Shown here: positions 44,045 through 53,443 of the stretch, piece after piece | Numbering within the stretch: the stretch's first letter is position 1 | Layout of the letters: each line of letters starts with the position of its first letter | From: Bacteroidales bacterium | GTDB taxonomy: Bacteria > Bacteroidota > Bacteroidia > Bacteroidales > UBA932 | Length of the DNA stretch: 64,000 nucleotides | Assembly (NCBI GenBank): GCA_017504965.1 | Contig: JAFVQD010000020.1 | Span: forward strand, 1-64,000 | Reading direction: 5' to 3' | The notes under the pieces: generated by a model | What the model was told of the DNA's origin: nothing | Seen by the model: only the letters and a program-made list of their open reading frames with translations | The model's database searches: none | Made by a program: the position numbers and the translations under genes

Positions 44045-44368
44045 ATGAATAAGAAATTACATATTAAAAAAGGAGACATCGTTTATGTTAACGCTGGGAA
44101 CGACAAAGGTAAAACCGGTAAAGTTCTTTCAGTAAACAAAAAAGACGATCGCGCTATTGTTGAAGGTATCAACATGGTTAGCAAACATACTAAACCAAAT
44201 GCTAAGAATACTCAAGGCGGTATTGTTAAACAAGAAGCTGGTGTTCACATTTCCAACCTTCAGGTAGTAGACCCTGCTAAAGGTGGTCCTACCAAGATCG
44301 GTCGCCGTGTAGGTGAAAAAGGGAAATTGGTTCGTTACGCTAAAAAATCTGGAGAGGAGATTAAGTAA
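44045..44368 (+). CDS. rplX: 50S ribosomal protein L24
   Basis: A 107-residue uL24 with a KOW motif ([20 protein letters not shown]). It starts 50S assembly. AAGGAG at 44032-44037 lies 7 bases before the ATG, a good Shine-Dalgarno. Its stop overlaps the rplE start as TAATG. Confidence 0.97.
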   Translation: MNKKLHIKKGDIVYVNAGNDKGKTGKVLSVNKKDDRAIVEGINMVSKHTKPNAKNTQGGIVKQEAGVHISNLQVVDPAKGGPTKIGRRVGEKGKLVRYAKKSGEEIK

Positions 44369-44964
44369 TGGCAAAGAAAGCAGAAAACAATGGAGGACAG
44401 CAGAAAGTAGTAGCAGGTTATGTTCCTACCCTCCAGAAGAAATATAAAGAAGAGATCGTTGCTAAACTAATGAAGGACTTCGGTTTCGCTACCGTAATGC
44501 AAGTTCCTAAATTGGAGAAGATCACTATCAACCAAGGTCTTGGTATCGCTACAGGTGACAAGAAACTTATCGAAGTGGCTCAGGCTGAGTTGACCGCTAT
44601 CACTGGTCAGAAAGCTGTGGCAACTTACTCAAGAAAAGACATCTCTAACTTCAAACTTCGTAAAGGTATGCCTATCGGAGTTAAAGTAACTCTTCGTGGT
44701 GCCAAGATGTATGAGTTCCTTGAGAGACTTATCGCTGTATCACTACCTCGTATCAGAGACTTCAACGGTATCAACGAGAAGATGGACGGTAAAGGTAACT
44801 ACACTCTAGGTATCAAAGAGCAGATCATCTTCCCTGAGATCGATATTGATAAAATTTCCAAAGTTCTTGGTATGGAGATCACTTTCGTAACTTCTACCAC
44901 AAATGATGAAGAGGCTCACGCTCTTCTTAAAGAATTTGGATTGCCTTTTAAGAACAAAAAATAA
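44368..44964 (+). CDS. rplE: 50S ribosomal protein L5
   Basis: A 198-residue uL5, slightly long because of an N-terminal Lys/Gln/Asn extension before [14 protein letters not shown]. It binds 5S rRNA in the central protuberance. It is coupled to rplX by a one-base overlap of stop and start. Confidence 0.97.
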   Translation: MAKKAENNGGQQKVVAGYVPTLQKKYKEEIVAKLMKDFGFATVMQVPKLEKITINQGLGIATGDKKLIEVAQAELTAITGQKAVATYSRKDISNFKLRKGMPIGVKVTLRGAKMYEFLERLIAVSLPRIRDFNGINEKMDGKGNYTLGIKEQIIFPEIDIDKISKVLGMEITFVTSTTNDEEAHALLKEFGLPFKNKK

Positions 44965-44976
44965 TTATAGGTATAT

Positions 44977-45246
44977 ATGGCAAAAGAATCAATGAAGGCA
45001 CGCGAAGTTAAACGCGCAAAACTATGTGCCAAATATGCAGAGAAACGTAAAGCGTTGAAAGAAGCTGGTGACTGGGCTGCTTTGGACAAACTTCCTAAAA
45101 ACTCATCACCTTGCCGTCAGCACAACCGTTGCTCTTTGACCGGTCGTCCAAAAGGTTATATGCGTATTTTTGGCATCAGCCGTATTCAGTTCAGAGAGAT
45201 GGCTTCTAAAGGCCTTATCCCTGGCGTAAAGAAAGCAAGTTGGTAA
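44977..45246 (+). CDS. rpsN: 30S ribosomal protein S14, long zinc-free type
   Basis: An 89-residue uS14 of the long form, with [20 protein letters not shown] and no CxxC pairs, so it does not need zinc. It binds the 16S 3' major domain. It is followed by an 81-base spacer before rpsH, the longest gap inside the spc part of this operon. Confidence 0.97.
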   Translation: MAKESMKAREVKRAKLCAKYAEKRKALKEAGDWAALDKLPKNSSPCRQHNRCSLTGRPKGYMRIFGISRIQFREMASKGLIPGVKKASW

Positions 45247-45327
45247 ACTACTAATTAAAAAATTTATTAATAACATTGGATATCGGGCATCAAAAGATGT
45301 CGGATTCTATTAAAAAAACTAAAAATC

Positions 45328-45723
45328 ATGACTGATCCAATTGCAGATTATTTGACAAGAGTCAGAAATGCTTATCTCGCAGGTCACAAGATCGTAGAGA
45401 TCCCAGCATCAAAGATGAAAGTTGAGATTACCCGTATTCTTCACGAGAAAGGATACATCCTCAGCTACAAAGTGGTGGAAGGTACACCTTACAACACTAT
45501 TAAGATCGCGTTGAAATATCACCCTGAGACTAAAAAGGCTGCTATTAAGAAAATCCAGCGCATCTCTACCCCAGGTCTTAGAAAATATGTAGGTGTAGAC
45601 ACTCTACCTCGCGTATTGAATGGTTTGGGTATCGCTATTCTATCTACTTCTAAAGGCGTGATGTCAGACAAAGAAGCCAGAGACTTGAATATCGGTGGTG
45701 AAGTAATTTGTTACGTTTATTAA
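45328..45723 (+). CDS. rpsH: 30S ribosomal protein S8
   Basis: A 131-residue uS8 with DPIADYLTRVRNA at the start and GEVICYVY at the end. It is a primary 16S binder and in E. coli represses the spc operon by binding its own message near rplE. An imperfect hairpin (45279-45305) lies in the spacer just upstream. Confidence 0.97.
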   Translation: MTDPIADYLTRVRNAYLAGHKIVEIPASKMKVEITRILHEKGYILSYKVVEGTPYNTIKIALKYHPETKKAAIKKIQRISTPGLRKYVGVDTLPRVLNGLGIAILSTSKGVMSDKEARDLNIGGEVICYVY

Positions 45724-45746
45724 TGAATATTTAAAAACTATAAATA

Positions 45747-46307
45747 ATGTCAAGAATTGGAAAATTACCTGTAAACCTGCCAAAAGGTGTCACTGTTACA
45801 GTTGACGCTGAAAATGTGGTATTGGTTAAAGGCCCTCTTGGAGAGTTGTCTCAAAAAGTACATTCAGACATCAAAGTCTCTGTAGAGGGAGATGTCCTAA
45901 GAGTAGAACGTCCTACAGATCAGCCTCGTCACAGATCTATGCACGGTCTTTACCGCGCTTTGATCAAAAATATGGTAGTAGGTGTATCTGAAGGTTTTGT
46001 TGTAAAACAAGAACTTGTAGGTGTTGGTTACCGTGTAGAGGCTAAAGGTCAGATCCTCGAGATGAACCTTGGATTCTCACACGATATTCACTTCCAGCTT
46101 CCAAAAGAAGTTAAAGGTGAAGCAGAGCCAGTTAAGAAAGGTCAGAACCCTGTTCTAGTGCTTAAGTCTCACGACAAACAGCTTCTAGGTATGGTGGCTG
46201 CCAAGATTCGCTCATTGCGTAAACCAGAGCCTTACAAAGGTAAAGGTATCAAGTTTGTTGGTGAACAACTTCGTCGTAAAGCCGGTAAATCGGCCAGCGC
46301 TAAATAA
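45747..46307 (+). CDS. rplF: 50S ribosomal protein L6
   Basis: A 186-residue uL6, duplicated fold, opening MSRIGKLPVNLPKGV and ending in KPEPYKGKGIKF with a basic tail. It lies at the base of the L7/L12 stalk. Confidence 0.98.
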   Translation: MSRIGKLPVNLPKGVTVTVDAENVVLVKGPLGELSQKVHSDIKVSVEGDVLRVERPTDQPRHRSMHGLYRALIKNMVVGVSEGFVVKQELVGVGYRVEAKGQILEMNLGFSHDIHFQLPKEVKGEAEPVKKGQNPVLVLKSHDKQLLGMVAAKIRSLRKPEPYKGKGIKFVGEQLRRKAGKSASAK

Positions 46308-46322
46308 TAAAGGAGGAGATTT

Positions 46323-46685
46323 ATGGCTATTACTAAAATTGAAAGAAGACAAAGAATCCGTTACCGTATTCGTAAGGTGGTTAACGGTACTCCTGAACAG
46401 CCAAGAATGTCTGTATTCAGAAGTAACAAACAGATCTATGTTCAGTTCATCGACGATGTTAACGGCGTAACTTTAGCATCAGCTTCATCATTGGACAAAT
46501 CATTGGTGGAAGAGCTAAAAGGCAAAACTGCTTGCCAAGTTGCCGAACTTGTTGGAAAACTAGCTGCTAAAAAGGCAATTGAAAAAGGCATTTCAGCTGT
46601 TTCATTTGACCGTAGCGGTTATCTATATCACGGAAGAGTTAAAAGTTTAGCAGATGCTGCTCGTGAAGGCGGCCTTAAATTCTAA
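46323..46685 (+). CDS. rplR: 50S ribosomal protein L18
   Basis: A 120-residue uL18 with the 5S rRNA-binding form [30 protein letters not shown] (46311-46318) lies 4 bases before the ATG as a strong Shine-Dalgarno sequence, rare for this phylum. Confidence 0.97.
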   Translation: MAITKIERRQRIRYRIRKVVNGTPEQPRMSVFRSNKQIYVQFIDDVNGVTLASASSLDKSLVEELKGKTACQVAELVGKLAAKKAIEKGISAVSFDRSGYLYHGRVKSLADAAREGGLKF

Positions 46686-46693
46686 TTACAGCT

Positions 46694-47212
46694 ATGGCAG
46701 ATATCAATGTTAAGAAAGTAAAAACCACTGATCTTGAATTGAAAGACAGATTGGTTGCAGTTCAAAGAGTTACCAAGGTAACCAAAGGTGGACGCCACTT
46801 CAGCTTCGCTGCAATCGTAGTTGTAGGTGATGAGAAAGGCGTTGTCGGTTACGGTCTAGGTAAAGCTAACGAGGTAACTACAGCAATCTCAAAAGGTATT
46901 GAGGATGCTAAGAAGAATCTTGTTAAGATTCCTCTAATCAAATCTACTATCCCTCACGAACAATCAGCTAAATTTGGTGGTGCAAGGGTATTTATGAAAC
47001 CTGCAGCTCCCGGTACCGGTGTTAAAGCGGGTGGTGCGATGCGTGCAGTATTTGAGTCAGTAGGTATCCACGACATTTTGGCTAAATCAAAAGGTTCGTC
47101 AAACCCTCACAACTTGGTGAAAGCTACCGTAGCTGCTTTGGTAGAGATGCGTGATGCTTACACCGTAGCTGGTCTTCGTGGTATTCCTATGCAAAGAGTA
47201 TTTAAAGGTTAA
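46694..47212 (+). CDS. rpsE: 30S ribosomal protein S5
   Basis: A 172-residue uS5 with [21 protein letters not shown] and the GVGLGKA-type loop [12 protein letters not shown]. It supports decoding accuracy and translocation. Gap of 8 bases from rplR. Confidence 0.98.
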   Translation: MADINVKKVKTTDLELKDRLVAVQRVTKVTKGGRHFSFAAIVVVGDEKGVVGYGLGKANEVTTAISKGIEDAKKNLVKIPLIKSTIPHEQSAKFGGARVFMKPAAPGTGVKAGGAMRAVFESVGIHDILAKSKGSSNPHNLVKATVAALVEMRDAYTVAGLRGIPMQRVFKG

Positions 47213-47225
47213 GGAGGAATTAGCT

Positions 47226-47405
47226 ATGTCAAAAGTAAGAGTTACACAAATCAAAAGTAAAAACGGTGCAACCCAAAAACAGATTGCAAACTTGGCATCT
47301 CTAGGTATCCACCGTATGCATCATACTGTAGAACTAGAACTAACCCCTGTAACCCAAGGTATGATTCAGAAAGTTCTACATCTTGTAAAAGTTGAAGAAA
47401 TTTAA
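47226..47405 (+). CDS. rpmD: 50S ribosomal protein L30
   Basis: A 59-residue uL30. ATG at 47226 (MSKVRVTQIKS) is preferred over a longer reading that begins inside rpsE, because AAGGAGGA (47211-47218) sits 7 bases upstream. Standard length for bacteria. Confidence 0.96.
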   Translation: MSKVRVTQIKSKNGATQKQIANLASLGIHRMHHTVELELTPVTQGMIQKVLHLVKVEEI

Positions 47406-47419
47406 AGGAGGAGAATAAG

Positions 47420-47866
47420 ATGAAACTACACAATCTACAGCCTGCTGCAGGCGCAAACGGAAGAGAAAAACGTCTAGGTAGAGGTGAAGGCTCAGGTCAC
47501 GGCGAGCAATCAGGTCGTGGTCACAAAGGTGCCAAATCACGCTCAGGTTATTCTCGTAAGAAAGGTTTCGAAGGTGGTCAGATGCCTATCCAGAGACGCC
47601 TCCCTAAATTCGGTTTCAAAAACCCTACAAGAGTAGAGTACAAAGCTGTCAATCTCTCTACAATTCAGGCTCTAAGCGAGAAATACAACATCACTTATGT
47701 CGGTGTTGACACTCTTCTTGAGGCAGGACTTGTATCTAAGAATGACAATGTGAAAATTCTTGGTAACGGTGAATTGAAATCTAAGTTGGAAATCGTTGCT
47801 AACGCTTTCTCAAAAACAGCTCTCGCTAAGATCGATGCTGTTGGTGGTAAAGCATCAATAATCTAA
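47420..47866 (+). CDS. rplO: 50S ribosomal protein L15
   Basis: A 148-residue uL15 with the glycine-rich basic N-terminus RLGRGEGSGHGEQSGRGHKG and a globular second half. GGAGGAG (47407-47413) lies 6 bases before the ATG, overlapping the end region of rpmD. It is followed by secY after 4 bases. Confidence 0.97.
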   Translation: MKLHNLQPAAGANGREKRLGRGEGSGHGEQSGRGHKGAKSRSGYSRKKGFEGGQMPIQRRLPKFGFKNPTRVEYKAVNLSTIQALSEKYNITYVGVDTLLEAGLVSKNDNVKILGNGELKSKLEIVANAFSKTALAKIDAVGGKASII

Positions 47867-47870
47867 TCTG

Positions 47871-49190
47871 ATGAAAAGATTTATCGAAACCATAAAGAAT
47901 ATCTTCAAGATTGAGGAGCTGCGCAAAAGAATCGTCTATACTATTCTTTTGCTGCTGGTGTATCGTCTCGGTAGCTATGTAGTGCTACCGGGTATCGATC
48001 CCACTCAGCTTGCAAACTTGAAGAGCCAAGCATCAACCGGTCTGTTGGGCTTGCTCGATATGTTCTCGGGTGGAGCTTTCGGTAATGCTTCTATTTTTGC
48101 TCTGGGTGTAATGCCCTATATCTCTGCATCCATCGTAATCCAGCTTCTCGGCGTAATGGTTCCTTATTTCCAGAGAATGCAAAGAGAGGGAGAGAGTGGA
48201 CGCAGAAAGATGAATCAATGGACCCGCTATCTGACCATTGTGATCCTCCTTCTCCAAGGACCTGCATATATTACCAATATGCACGCACAGTTGCCAGCAT
48301 CAGCGTTCCTGGTTTCAGGTTTCTCGTACAACATTTTTGCTACTTTAGTGCTCATCGCAGGTACGATGTTCATTATGTGGTTAGGTGAGCGCATTACCGA
48401 TCGCGGCTTAGGTAATGGTATCTCTCTGATCATTATGGTGGGTATTATCGCACGTCTGCCTTTCGCATTGTTTGCAGAAGCTGCCCAAAGAGTGGGTCAA
48501 ACTACCGGTGGTATCCTTATGTTTATCATCGAGATCCTCATTCTTTTCTTCATCTTCGTGGCATCAATCGCATTGGTTCAGGGTGTGAGAAGAATCCCTG
48601 TACAGTATGCAAAAAGAGTAGTTGGTAATAAACAATATGGTGGAGTTCGCCAGTATATCCCATTGAAGATCAATGCGGCAGGTGTTATGCCTATTATCTT
48701 CGCCCAGGCTATAATGATGTTCCCGCTGCTTCTTGCACGCTTCGATGCTTCAAGAGGTCTTGCGGCTACATTGAGTGACTTCACAGGTTTCTGGTACAAC
48801 TTCATCTTCGCTATTCTGGTTGTTCTGTTCACCTACTTCTATACAGCAGTAACAGTGAACCCTACTATGATGGCTGAGGAGATGAAGAAAAATGGTGGCT
48901 TCATCCCAGGTGTCAAACCAGGTAAGAAGACAGCAGAGTACCTCGATGCAGTTATGTCTCGCATCACATTGCCAGGATCTATCTTCTTGGCTATCGTAGC
49001 GATTCTCCCTGCATTTGCCATGATGTTTGGGATAAATAACCAGTTCGCCCAATTCTACGGAGGAACATCATTACTTATCCTTGTAGGAGTAGTGCTTGAT
49101 ACGCTACAGCAGATCGAATCATATTTGCTAATGCGTCACTACGACGGTTTGATGAAAACAGGACGACTAAAAGGTCGTTCAGGAATGTAA
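47871..49190 (+). CDS. secY: Preprotein translocase subunit SecY
   Basis: A 439-residue polytopic protein with ten membrane helices, forming the protein-conducting channel with SecE and SecG. Family segments include YRLGSYVVLPGID, GIMPYISASI in the form GVMPYISASIVIQLL, and GERITDRGLGNGISL. It holds its classic place after rplO. Confidence 0.98.
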   Translation: MKRFIETIKNIFKIEELRKRIVYTILLLLVYRLGSYVVLPGIDPTQLANLKSQASTGLLGLLDMFSGGAFGNASIFALGVMPYISASIVIQLLGVMVPYFQRMQREGESGRRKMNQWTRYLTIVILLLQGPAYITNMHAQLPASAFLVSGFSYNIFATLVLIAGTMFIMWLGERITDRGLGNGISLIIMVGIIARLPFALFAEAAQRVGQTTGGILMFIIEILILFFIFVASIALVQGVRRIPVQYAKRVVGNKQYGGVRQYIPLKINAAGVMPIIFAQAIMMFPLLLARFDASRGLAATLSDFTGFWYNFIFAILVVLFTYFYTAVTVNPTMMAEEMKKNGGFIPGVKPGKKTAEYLDAVMSRITLPGSIFLAIVAILPAFAMMFGINNQFAQFYGGTSLLILVGVVLDTLQQIESYLLMRHYDGLMKTGRLKGRSGM

Positions 49191-49211
49191 GCCCTTTGAT
49201 TTAGATTGTTT

Positions 49212-49985
49212 ATGATTAGAACAAAAACCGCAGAAGAGATAGAGATTCTAAGAGAGAATGCTCTGTTGGTATCAAAGACTTTGGCAGAAGTAGGAAAGCA
49301 TGTAGCTCCCGGTGTGACTACAATGGAGCTTGACAGAATCGCAGAGGCTTTCATACGTGACCACGGCGCGATACCAGGTTTTCTCGGTTACGGCGGCTTC
49401 CCTTATACGCTATGTGTCTCTGTTAATGATGTAGTGGTTCATGGTTTTCCATCAAGCTATGTCCTGAAAGAGGGAGATGTGGTATCAGTGGATTGCGGCA
49501 CCATATATAAAGGTTTCTACGGTGACTCGGCATATACCTTCCCTGTAGGGGAGGTAGATGCCCAGACACAGAAGCTTCTGGAGGTCACCAAGGCATCTTT
49601 ATACAAAGGGATTGAAAAAGCTGTGGCTGGAAACAGAATAGGTGACATCGGATATGCTATCCAGAGTTACTGTGAAAGTTTCGGTTTCTCTGTAGTCAGA
49701 GAGATGGTGGGACACGGAATCGGCAAGAATATGCACGAATCCCCGGAAGTTCCCAACTATGGTCTGGCAGGAAGAGGTAAGAAACTCTCAGAAGGGATGG
49801 TGATCTGCATAGAGCCTATGATCAATGCCGGAGGAAGATCTATTTATCTGCACGACGATGGCTGGGCAGTAAGTACCTCTGACAAGAAAAATTCAGCACA
49901 TTTCGAACTTATGCTCGCAATTAGAAAAGGTGAAGCAGATGTTCTATCAACATTTGATTATATTGAAGGTAAGAAAAACTATTAA
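49212..49985 (+). CDS. map: Methionine aminopeptidase, type I
   Basis: A 257-residue MAP. The metal ligands are seen as Asp in VDCGTIY and GDSAYTF, His in VGHGIGKNMHE, and Glu in CIEPMI and HFELM. It removes the initiator methionine. The ATG at 49212 (MIRTKTAEE) is preferred over a TTG two codons upstream. Confidence 0.97.
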   Translation: MIRTKTAEEIEILRENALLVSKTLAEVGKHVAPGVTTMELDRIAEAFIRDHGAIPGFLGYGGFPYTLCVSVNDVVVHGFPSSYVLKEGDVVSVDCGTIYKGFYGDSAYTFPVGEVDAQTQKLLEVTKASLYKGIEKAVAGNRIGDIGYAIQSYCESFGFSVVREMVGHGIGKNMHESPEVPNYGLAGRGKKLSEGMVICIEPMINAGGRSIYLHDDGWAVSTSDKKNSAHFELMLAIRKGEADVLSTFDYIEGKKNY

Positions 49986-50006
49986 TAATTATAAGGACTT
50001 TTAACT

Positions 50007-50225
50007 ATGCCAAGACAATCTGTTATAGAAGTAAATGGTACTATTATCGAGGCTTTGCCCAATACTATGTTCAGAGTAGAGTTGGACAATGGCCAGGTGA
50101 TATTAGCTCACACATCAGGAAAAATGCGTATGCATAACATCCGCATCCTTCCAGGTGACAAGGTGAGAGTCGAAATGTCTCCTTATGATTTAACCAAAGG
50201 AAGAATTTCTTTCAGACACAAATAA
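50007..50225 (+). CDS. infA: Translation initiation factor IF-1
   Basis: A 72-residue S1/OB-fold protein with [22 protein letters not shown] and a basic end. It blocks the A site during initiation. Standard position between map and rpmJ. Confidence 0.98.
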   Translation: MPRQSVIEVNGTIIEALPNTMFRVELDNGQVILAHTSGKMRMHNIRILPGDKVRVEMSPYDLTKGRISFRHK

Positions 50226-50237
50226 AAATTTACAACA

Positions 50238-50354
50238 ATGAAAGTAAAAGCATCCATCAAAAAGCGTAGCGAAGATTGCAAAATCGTAAAACGTAAAGGG
50301 CGTTTGTATGTTATCTGCAAAAAGAACCCTAAATTCAAAATGCGCCAAGGATAA
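50238..50354 (+). CDS. rpmJ: 50S ribosomal protein L36, zinc-free
   Basis: A 38-residue bL36 found by reading from the ATG at 50238 ([20 protein letters not shown]). The usual zinc ligands C11-C14-C27-H32/33 are here Ser11, Cys14, Cys27 and Phe33, so it cannot bind zinc in the normal way. It lies 12 bases after infA and 36 before rpsM, the expected place. Confidence 0.95.
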   Translation: MKVKASIKKRSEDCKIVKRKGRLYVICKKNPKFKMRQG

Positions 50355-50390
50355 TTTTTAATTTGTAAAAACAAAAAATAAGATAAGAAT

Positions 50391-50768
50391 ATGGCACGTA
50401 TAGCCGGAGTTGATTTACCAAAAAACAAACGTGGAGAGATAGGTTTGACCTATATCTTCGGTATTGGTCGCAGTTCTGCTCAGAAAATCCTTACCGAATG
50501 CGGTATCGACTGGAGTACTAAAGTATCAGAGTGGAACGATGATCAGATCGCTGCAATCAGAGCAAAAATCTCTGAAGAGTACAAAATTGAAGGAGAACTT
50601 CGTTCTTCTATCCAGATGAACATTAAACGACTAATGGACGTAGGATGCTACAGAGGTATCCGTCACCGTATCGGTCTTCCAGTACGTGGTCAGAGCACCA
50701 AAAACAATGCTCGTACACGTAAGGGTAGAAAGAAAACTGTCGCTAACAAGAAAAAAGCAACTAAATAA
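50391..50768 (+). CDS. rpsM: 30S ribosomal protein S13
   Basis: A 125-residue uS13 with [20 protein letters not shown] and the basic tail [16 protein letters not shown]. It is in the head of the small subunit and contacts P-site tRNA. Confidence 0.98.
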   Translation: MARIAGVDLPKNKRGEIGLTYIFGIGRSSAQKILTECGIDWSTKVSEWNDDQIAAIRAKISEEYKIEGELRSSIQMNIKRLMDVGCYRGIRHRIGLPVRGQSTKNNARTRKGRKKTVANKKKATK

Positions 50769-50780
50769 TAAGAGCTGATT

Positions 50781-51173
50781 ATGGCAAAGAAAACATCAAC
50801 ATCTAGTAAGAAAAGAGTTGTTAAAGTTGATGCTTATGGTCAAGCACACATCTCTTCAACTTTTAACAATGTGATTGTAACATTAACCAACAGCTTGGGT
50901 CAAGTTATTAGTTGGTCTTCTGCAGGTAAAATGGGCTTCAGAGGTTCTAAAAAGAACACTCCTTATGCTGCTCAGGTAGCTGCTGCTGATGCTGCAAAAG
51001 TGGCATACGATCTAGGTTTGCGCAAAATCAAAGCATACGTGAAAGGTCCAGGTGCAGGTCGTGAGTCTGCTATCCGTACTATCCACGGTGCTGGTATCGA
51101 GGTAACTGAAATCGTTGACGTTACTCCACTTCCACACAATGGTTGTCGCCCTAAAGGACGTCGTAGAGTATAA
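50781..51173 (+). CDS. rpsK: 30S ribosomal protein S11
   Basis: A 130-residue uS11 with [20 protein letters not shown] and [15 protein letters not shown] at the end. It lies on the platform by the 3' end of 16S rRNA, next to the anti-Shine-Dalgarno pocket described for Bacteroidota ribosomes. Confidence 0.98.
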   Translation: MAKKTSTSSKKRVVKVDAYGQAHISSTFNNVIVTLTNSLGQVISWSSAGKMGFRGSKKNTPYAAQVAAADAAKVAYDLGLRKIKAYVKGPGAGRESAIRTIHGAGIEVTEIVDVTPLPHNGCRPKGRRRV

Positions 51174-51206
51174 TTTCAGTATAACACTTTAAACAGAGTA
51201 ATATAT

Positions 51207-51812
51207 ATGGCAAGATATACAGGGCCTACAACTAAAATCGCCCGCAAATTCGGAGAACCAATCTACGGTCCAGACAAATTTTTCGAGAAGAGAAATTATC
51301 CTCCAGGACAGCACGGTTTGGCAAAAAAACGTAAAAAATCATCTGAGTACGGAACTCAGTTGAAAGAGAAACAGAAAGTAAAATATACTTACGGTCTTCT
51401 TGAGAGACAGTTCAGTAACCTATACGAAAAAGCACGTAAGATGAAAGGTCGTACTACAGGTGAAAACCTTATCGTACTACTTGAGTCTCGTCTTGACAAC
51501 TTGGTTTACAGAATGGGTATTGCCCCTTCACGTGCAGCTGCAAGACAGCTTGTGTCACACTGCCACATCGTTCTTAACGGTGAAGTTTGCAACATCCCTT
51601 CTACTATCGTTAAACCTGGTGAGGTAGTAGGTGTTCGTGAGAGATCAAAGAGCCTTGAGGTTATCCAGAATGCTGTTCCTGAGGTTTCAAAATATTCTTG
51701 GATCGAGTGGAATGCAGCTGAGCTTTCAGGTAAATATCTGAACCAGCCAGAAAGAACTGAAATTCCTGAGACTATCAACGAACAATTAATCGTAGAGTTG
51801 TACTCTAAATAA
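51207..51812 (+). CDS. rpsD: 30S ribosomal protein S4
   Basis: A 201-residue uS4 with an S4 RNA-binding domain ([20 protein letters not shown]). It is an early assembly protein and in E. coli represses the alpha operon. The N-terminus [19 protein letters not shown] is of the zinc-free type. Confidence 0.98.
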   Translation: MARYTGPTTKIARKFGEPIYGPDKFFEKRNYPPGQHGLAKKRKKSSEYGTQLKEKQKVKYTYGLLERQFSNLYEKARKMKGRTTGENLIVLLESRLDNLVYRMGIAPSRAAARQLVSHCHIVLNGEVCNIPSTIVKPGEVVGVRERSKSLEVIQNAVPEVSKYSWIEWNAAELSGKYLNQPERTEIPETINEQLIVELYSK

Positions 51813-51826
51813 TAAACTATAAACAA

Positions 51827-52852
51827 ATGGCAATTTTAGCATTTCAAAAACCAGATAAGGTAATTATGCTCGACGCTACTGAGACCTTCGGTCGCTTTGA
51901 GTTCCGCCCTCTTGAGCCTACTTATGGTGTGACAGTGGGTAATGCTCTGCGTCGTGTGCTATTATCTTCGTTAGAAGGATTTGCCATCACTTCTATCAGA
52001 ATCGACGGTGTGGATCACGAATTTGATACCATCCCCGGTGTGATAGAGAGTGTAGTTGAGATTATTCTTAATTTGAAACAGGTACGTTTCAAAAGAGAGG
52101 TAGAGGATGTTGAAAACGAAGTTGTAAACATCTCTTTGACCGGAAAAGATGAGTTCACTGCAGGTGATATCACCAACGGTCTGTCTAACTTCTCTATCCT
52201 TAATCCCGATCTTCACATCTGCTTTATGGAGCCAAACATCACCCTTAATGTAGAGCTGAGAATCGGAAAAGGGAGAGGCTATGTACCTTCAGAGGAGAAT
52301 AAAGTAGAGTCAGCTCCTATCGGTACTATCCCTATCGATTCAATCTTCACCCCTATCAAAAATGTGAAGTATTCAGTGGAGGACTTCCGCGTAGAGCAGA
52401 AGACTGACTATGAAAAATTGAATCTTGAGATTACTACCGATGGTTCGATTCATCCAAAAGAAGCTCTTACCGAGGCAGCTAAAATCTTGATCCATCACTT
52501 GATGTTGTTCTCAGATGAGAAGATATCTCTTGAAACAGTTCCAGAGAAGAATACTGCAGAGGTACTTGATGAAGAGTCACTACGTATGCGTCATCTTCTT
52601 CTTACCAAACTTTCAGATATGGAACTATCTGTAAGAGCACTTAACTGCTTGAAAGCAGCTAACATCGAGACATTTGCTGACTTAGTTTCTATCCCCAGAT
52701 CAGAGCTTATCAGATTCAGAAATTTCGGTAAGAAATCTATGAACGAGATCGATACTCTTATGGATAGAGTAAAACTAAACTTCGGTATCGATGTTACCAA
52801 ATACAACATTGAAGTAAAAAAGAAAAACGTAGAAGAAAATGAGGCACAATAG
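51827..52852 (+). CDS. rpoA: RNA polymerase subunit alpha
   Basis: A 341-residue alpha subunit: N-terminal dimerisation domain (about 1-235, with [14 protein letters not shown]) and C-terminal helix-hairpin domain (about 260-325, with [15 protein letters not shown]). It assembles the polymerase and contacts promoter upstream DNA. It overlaps rplQ by 14 bases. Confidence 0.98.
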   Translation: MAILAFQKPDKVIMLDATETFGRFEFRPLEPTYGVTVGNALRRVLLSSLEGFAITSIRIDGVDHEFDTIPGVIESVVEIILNLKQVRFKREVEDVENEVVNISLTGKDEFTAGDITNGLSNFSILNPDLHICFMEPNITLNVELRIGKGRGYVPSEENKVESAPIGTIPIDSIFTPIKNVKYSVEDFRVEQKTDYEKLNLEITTDGSIHPKEALTEAAKILIHHLMLFSDEKISLETVPEKNTAEVLDEESLRMRHLLLTKLSDMELSVRALNCLKAANIETFADLVSIPRSELIRFRNFGKKSMNEIDTLMDRVKLNFGIDVTKYNIEVKKKNVEENEAQ

Positions 52853-53333
52853 AAGCATTAATCATTTAGGACGTAAGAGCGGACACCGCAAAGCGATGTT
52901 GGCAAATATGGCAGTATCGTTGATTTTGCACAAACGTATCGAGACTACTCTACCTAAGGCTAAAGCTCTTAGAACTTATGTAGAGCCACTTATTACCAAA
53001 GCAAAAGACGATTCTACTCACTCACGTCGTACAGTATTTAGCTATCTTAAACAGAAAGAGGCTGTTACCGAATTGTTCCGTGTAGTAGCTCCTAAGATCG
53101 CTGATCGTCCAGGTGGATACACCCGTATCATCAAAACAGGTTTCAGACCAGGTGACGCAGCTGACACTGCATTCATCGAATTGGTAGACTTCAACGAAGC
53201 AGCTCTTGCAGCAGCTCCTAAGAAGGAAGAGAAGAAAGCAACTACTCGCCGTAGCCGTGCTAAAAAAGCAGCTCCTGCAGTAGAGGCACCTGTAGTAGAG
53301 GCACCTGTTGCTGAAGAGGCTAAAGCAGAATAA
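52839..53333 (+). CDS. rplQ: 50S ribosomal protein L17
   Basis: A 164-residue bL17 with the normal core [20 protein letters not shown] and a 45-residue C-terminal tail of Lys, Ala, Pro, Val and Glu, including [10 protein letters not shown]. The core is about 118 residues in other bacteria; such tails are common in Bacteroidota. It is the last gene of the operon, followed by a terminator. Confidence 0.97.
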   Translation: MRHNRSINHLGRKSGHRKAMLANMAVSLILHKRIETTLPKAKALRTYVEPLITKAKDDSTHSRRTVFSYLKQKEAVTELFRVVAPKIADRPGGYTRIIKTGFRPGDAADTAFIELVDFNEAALAAAPKKEEKKATTRRSRAKKAAPAVEAPVVEAPVAEEAKAE

Positions 53334-53354
53334 ATTATAAATATTCGCAGAAGG

Positions 53355-53389
53355 TAGCCGGTCCTGAATAAGGTCCGGCTATTTTTTTT
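53355..53389 (+). terminator. Terminator of the ribosomal operon
   Basis: TAGCCGGTCC (53355-53364) pairs with GGTCCGGCTA (53372-53381) with one mismatch, followed by eight Ts. It is a strong intrinsic terminator after rplQ. Confidence 0.88.
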
Positions 53390-53410
53390 GGCATATAGTC
53401 CTAATAATGT

Positions 53411-53418
53411 TATATTTG
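53411..53418 (+). promoter_or_regulatory. Promoter of the large lipoprotein gene
   Basis: TATATTTG matches the -7 consensus. TTTG at 53387-53390 gives a -33 element 20 bases upstream, inside the terminator T run. The leader would be about 20 bases. Confidence 0.6.
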
Positions 53419-53443
53419 TTCAAAAATCAAAACATACATAGCT

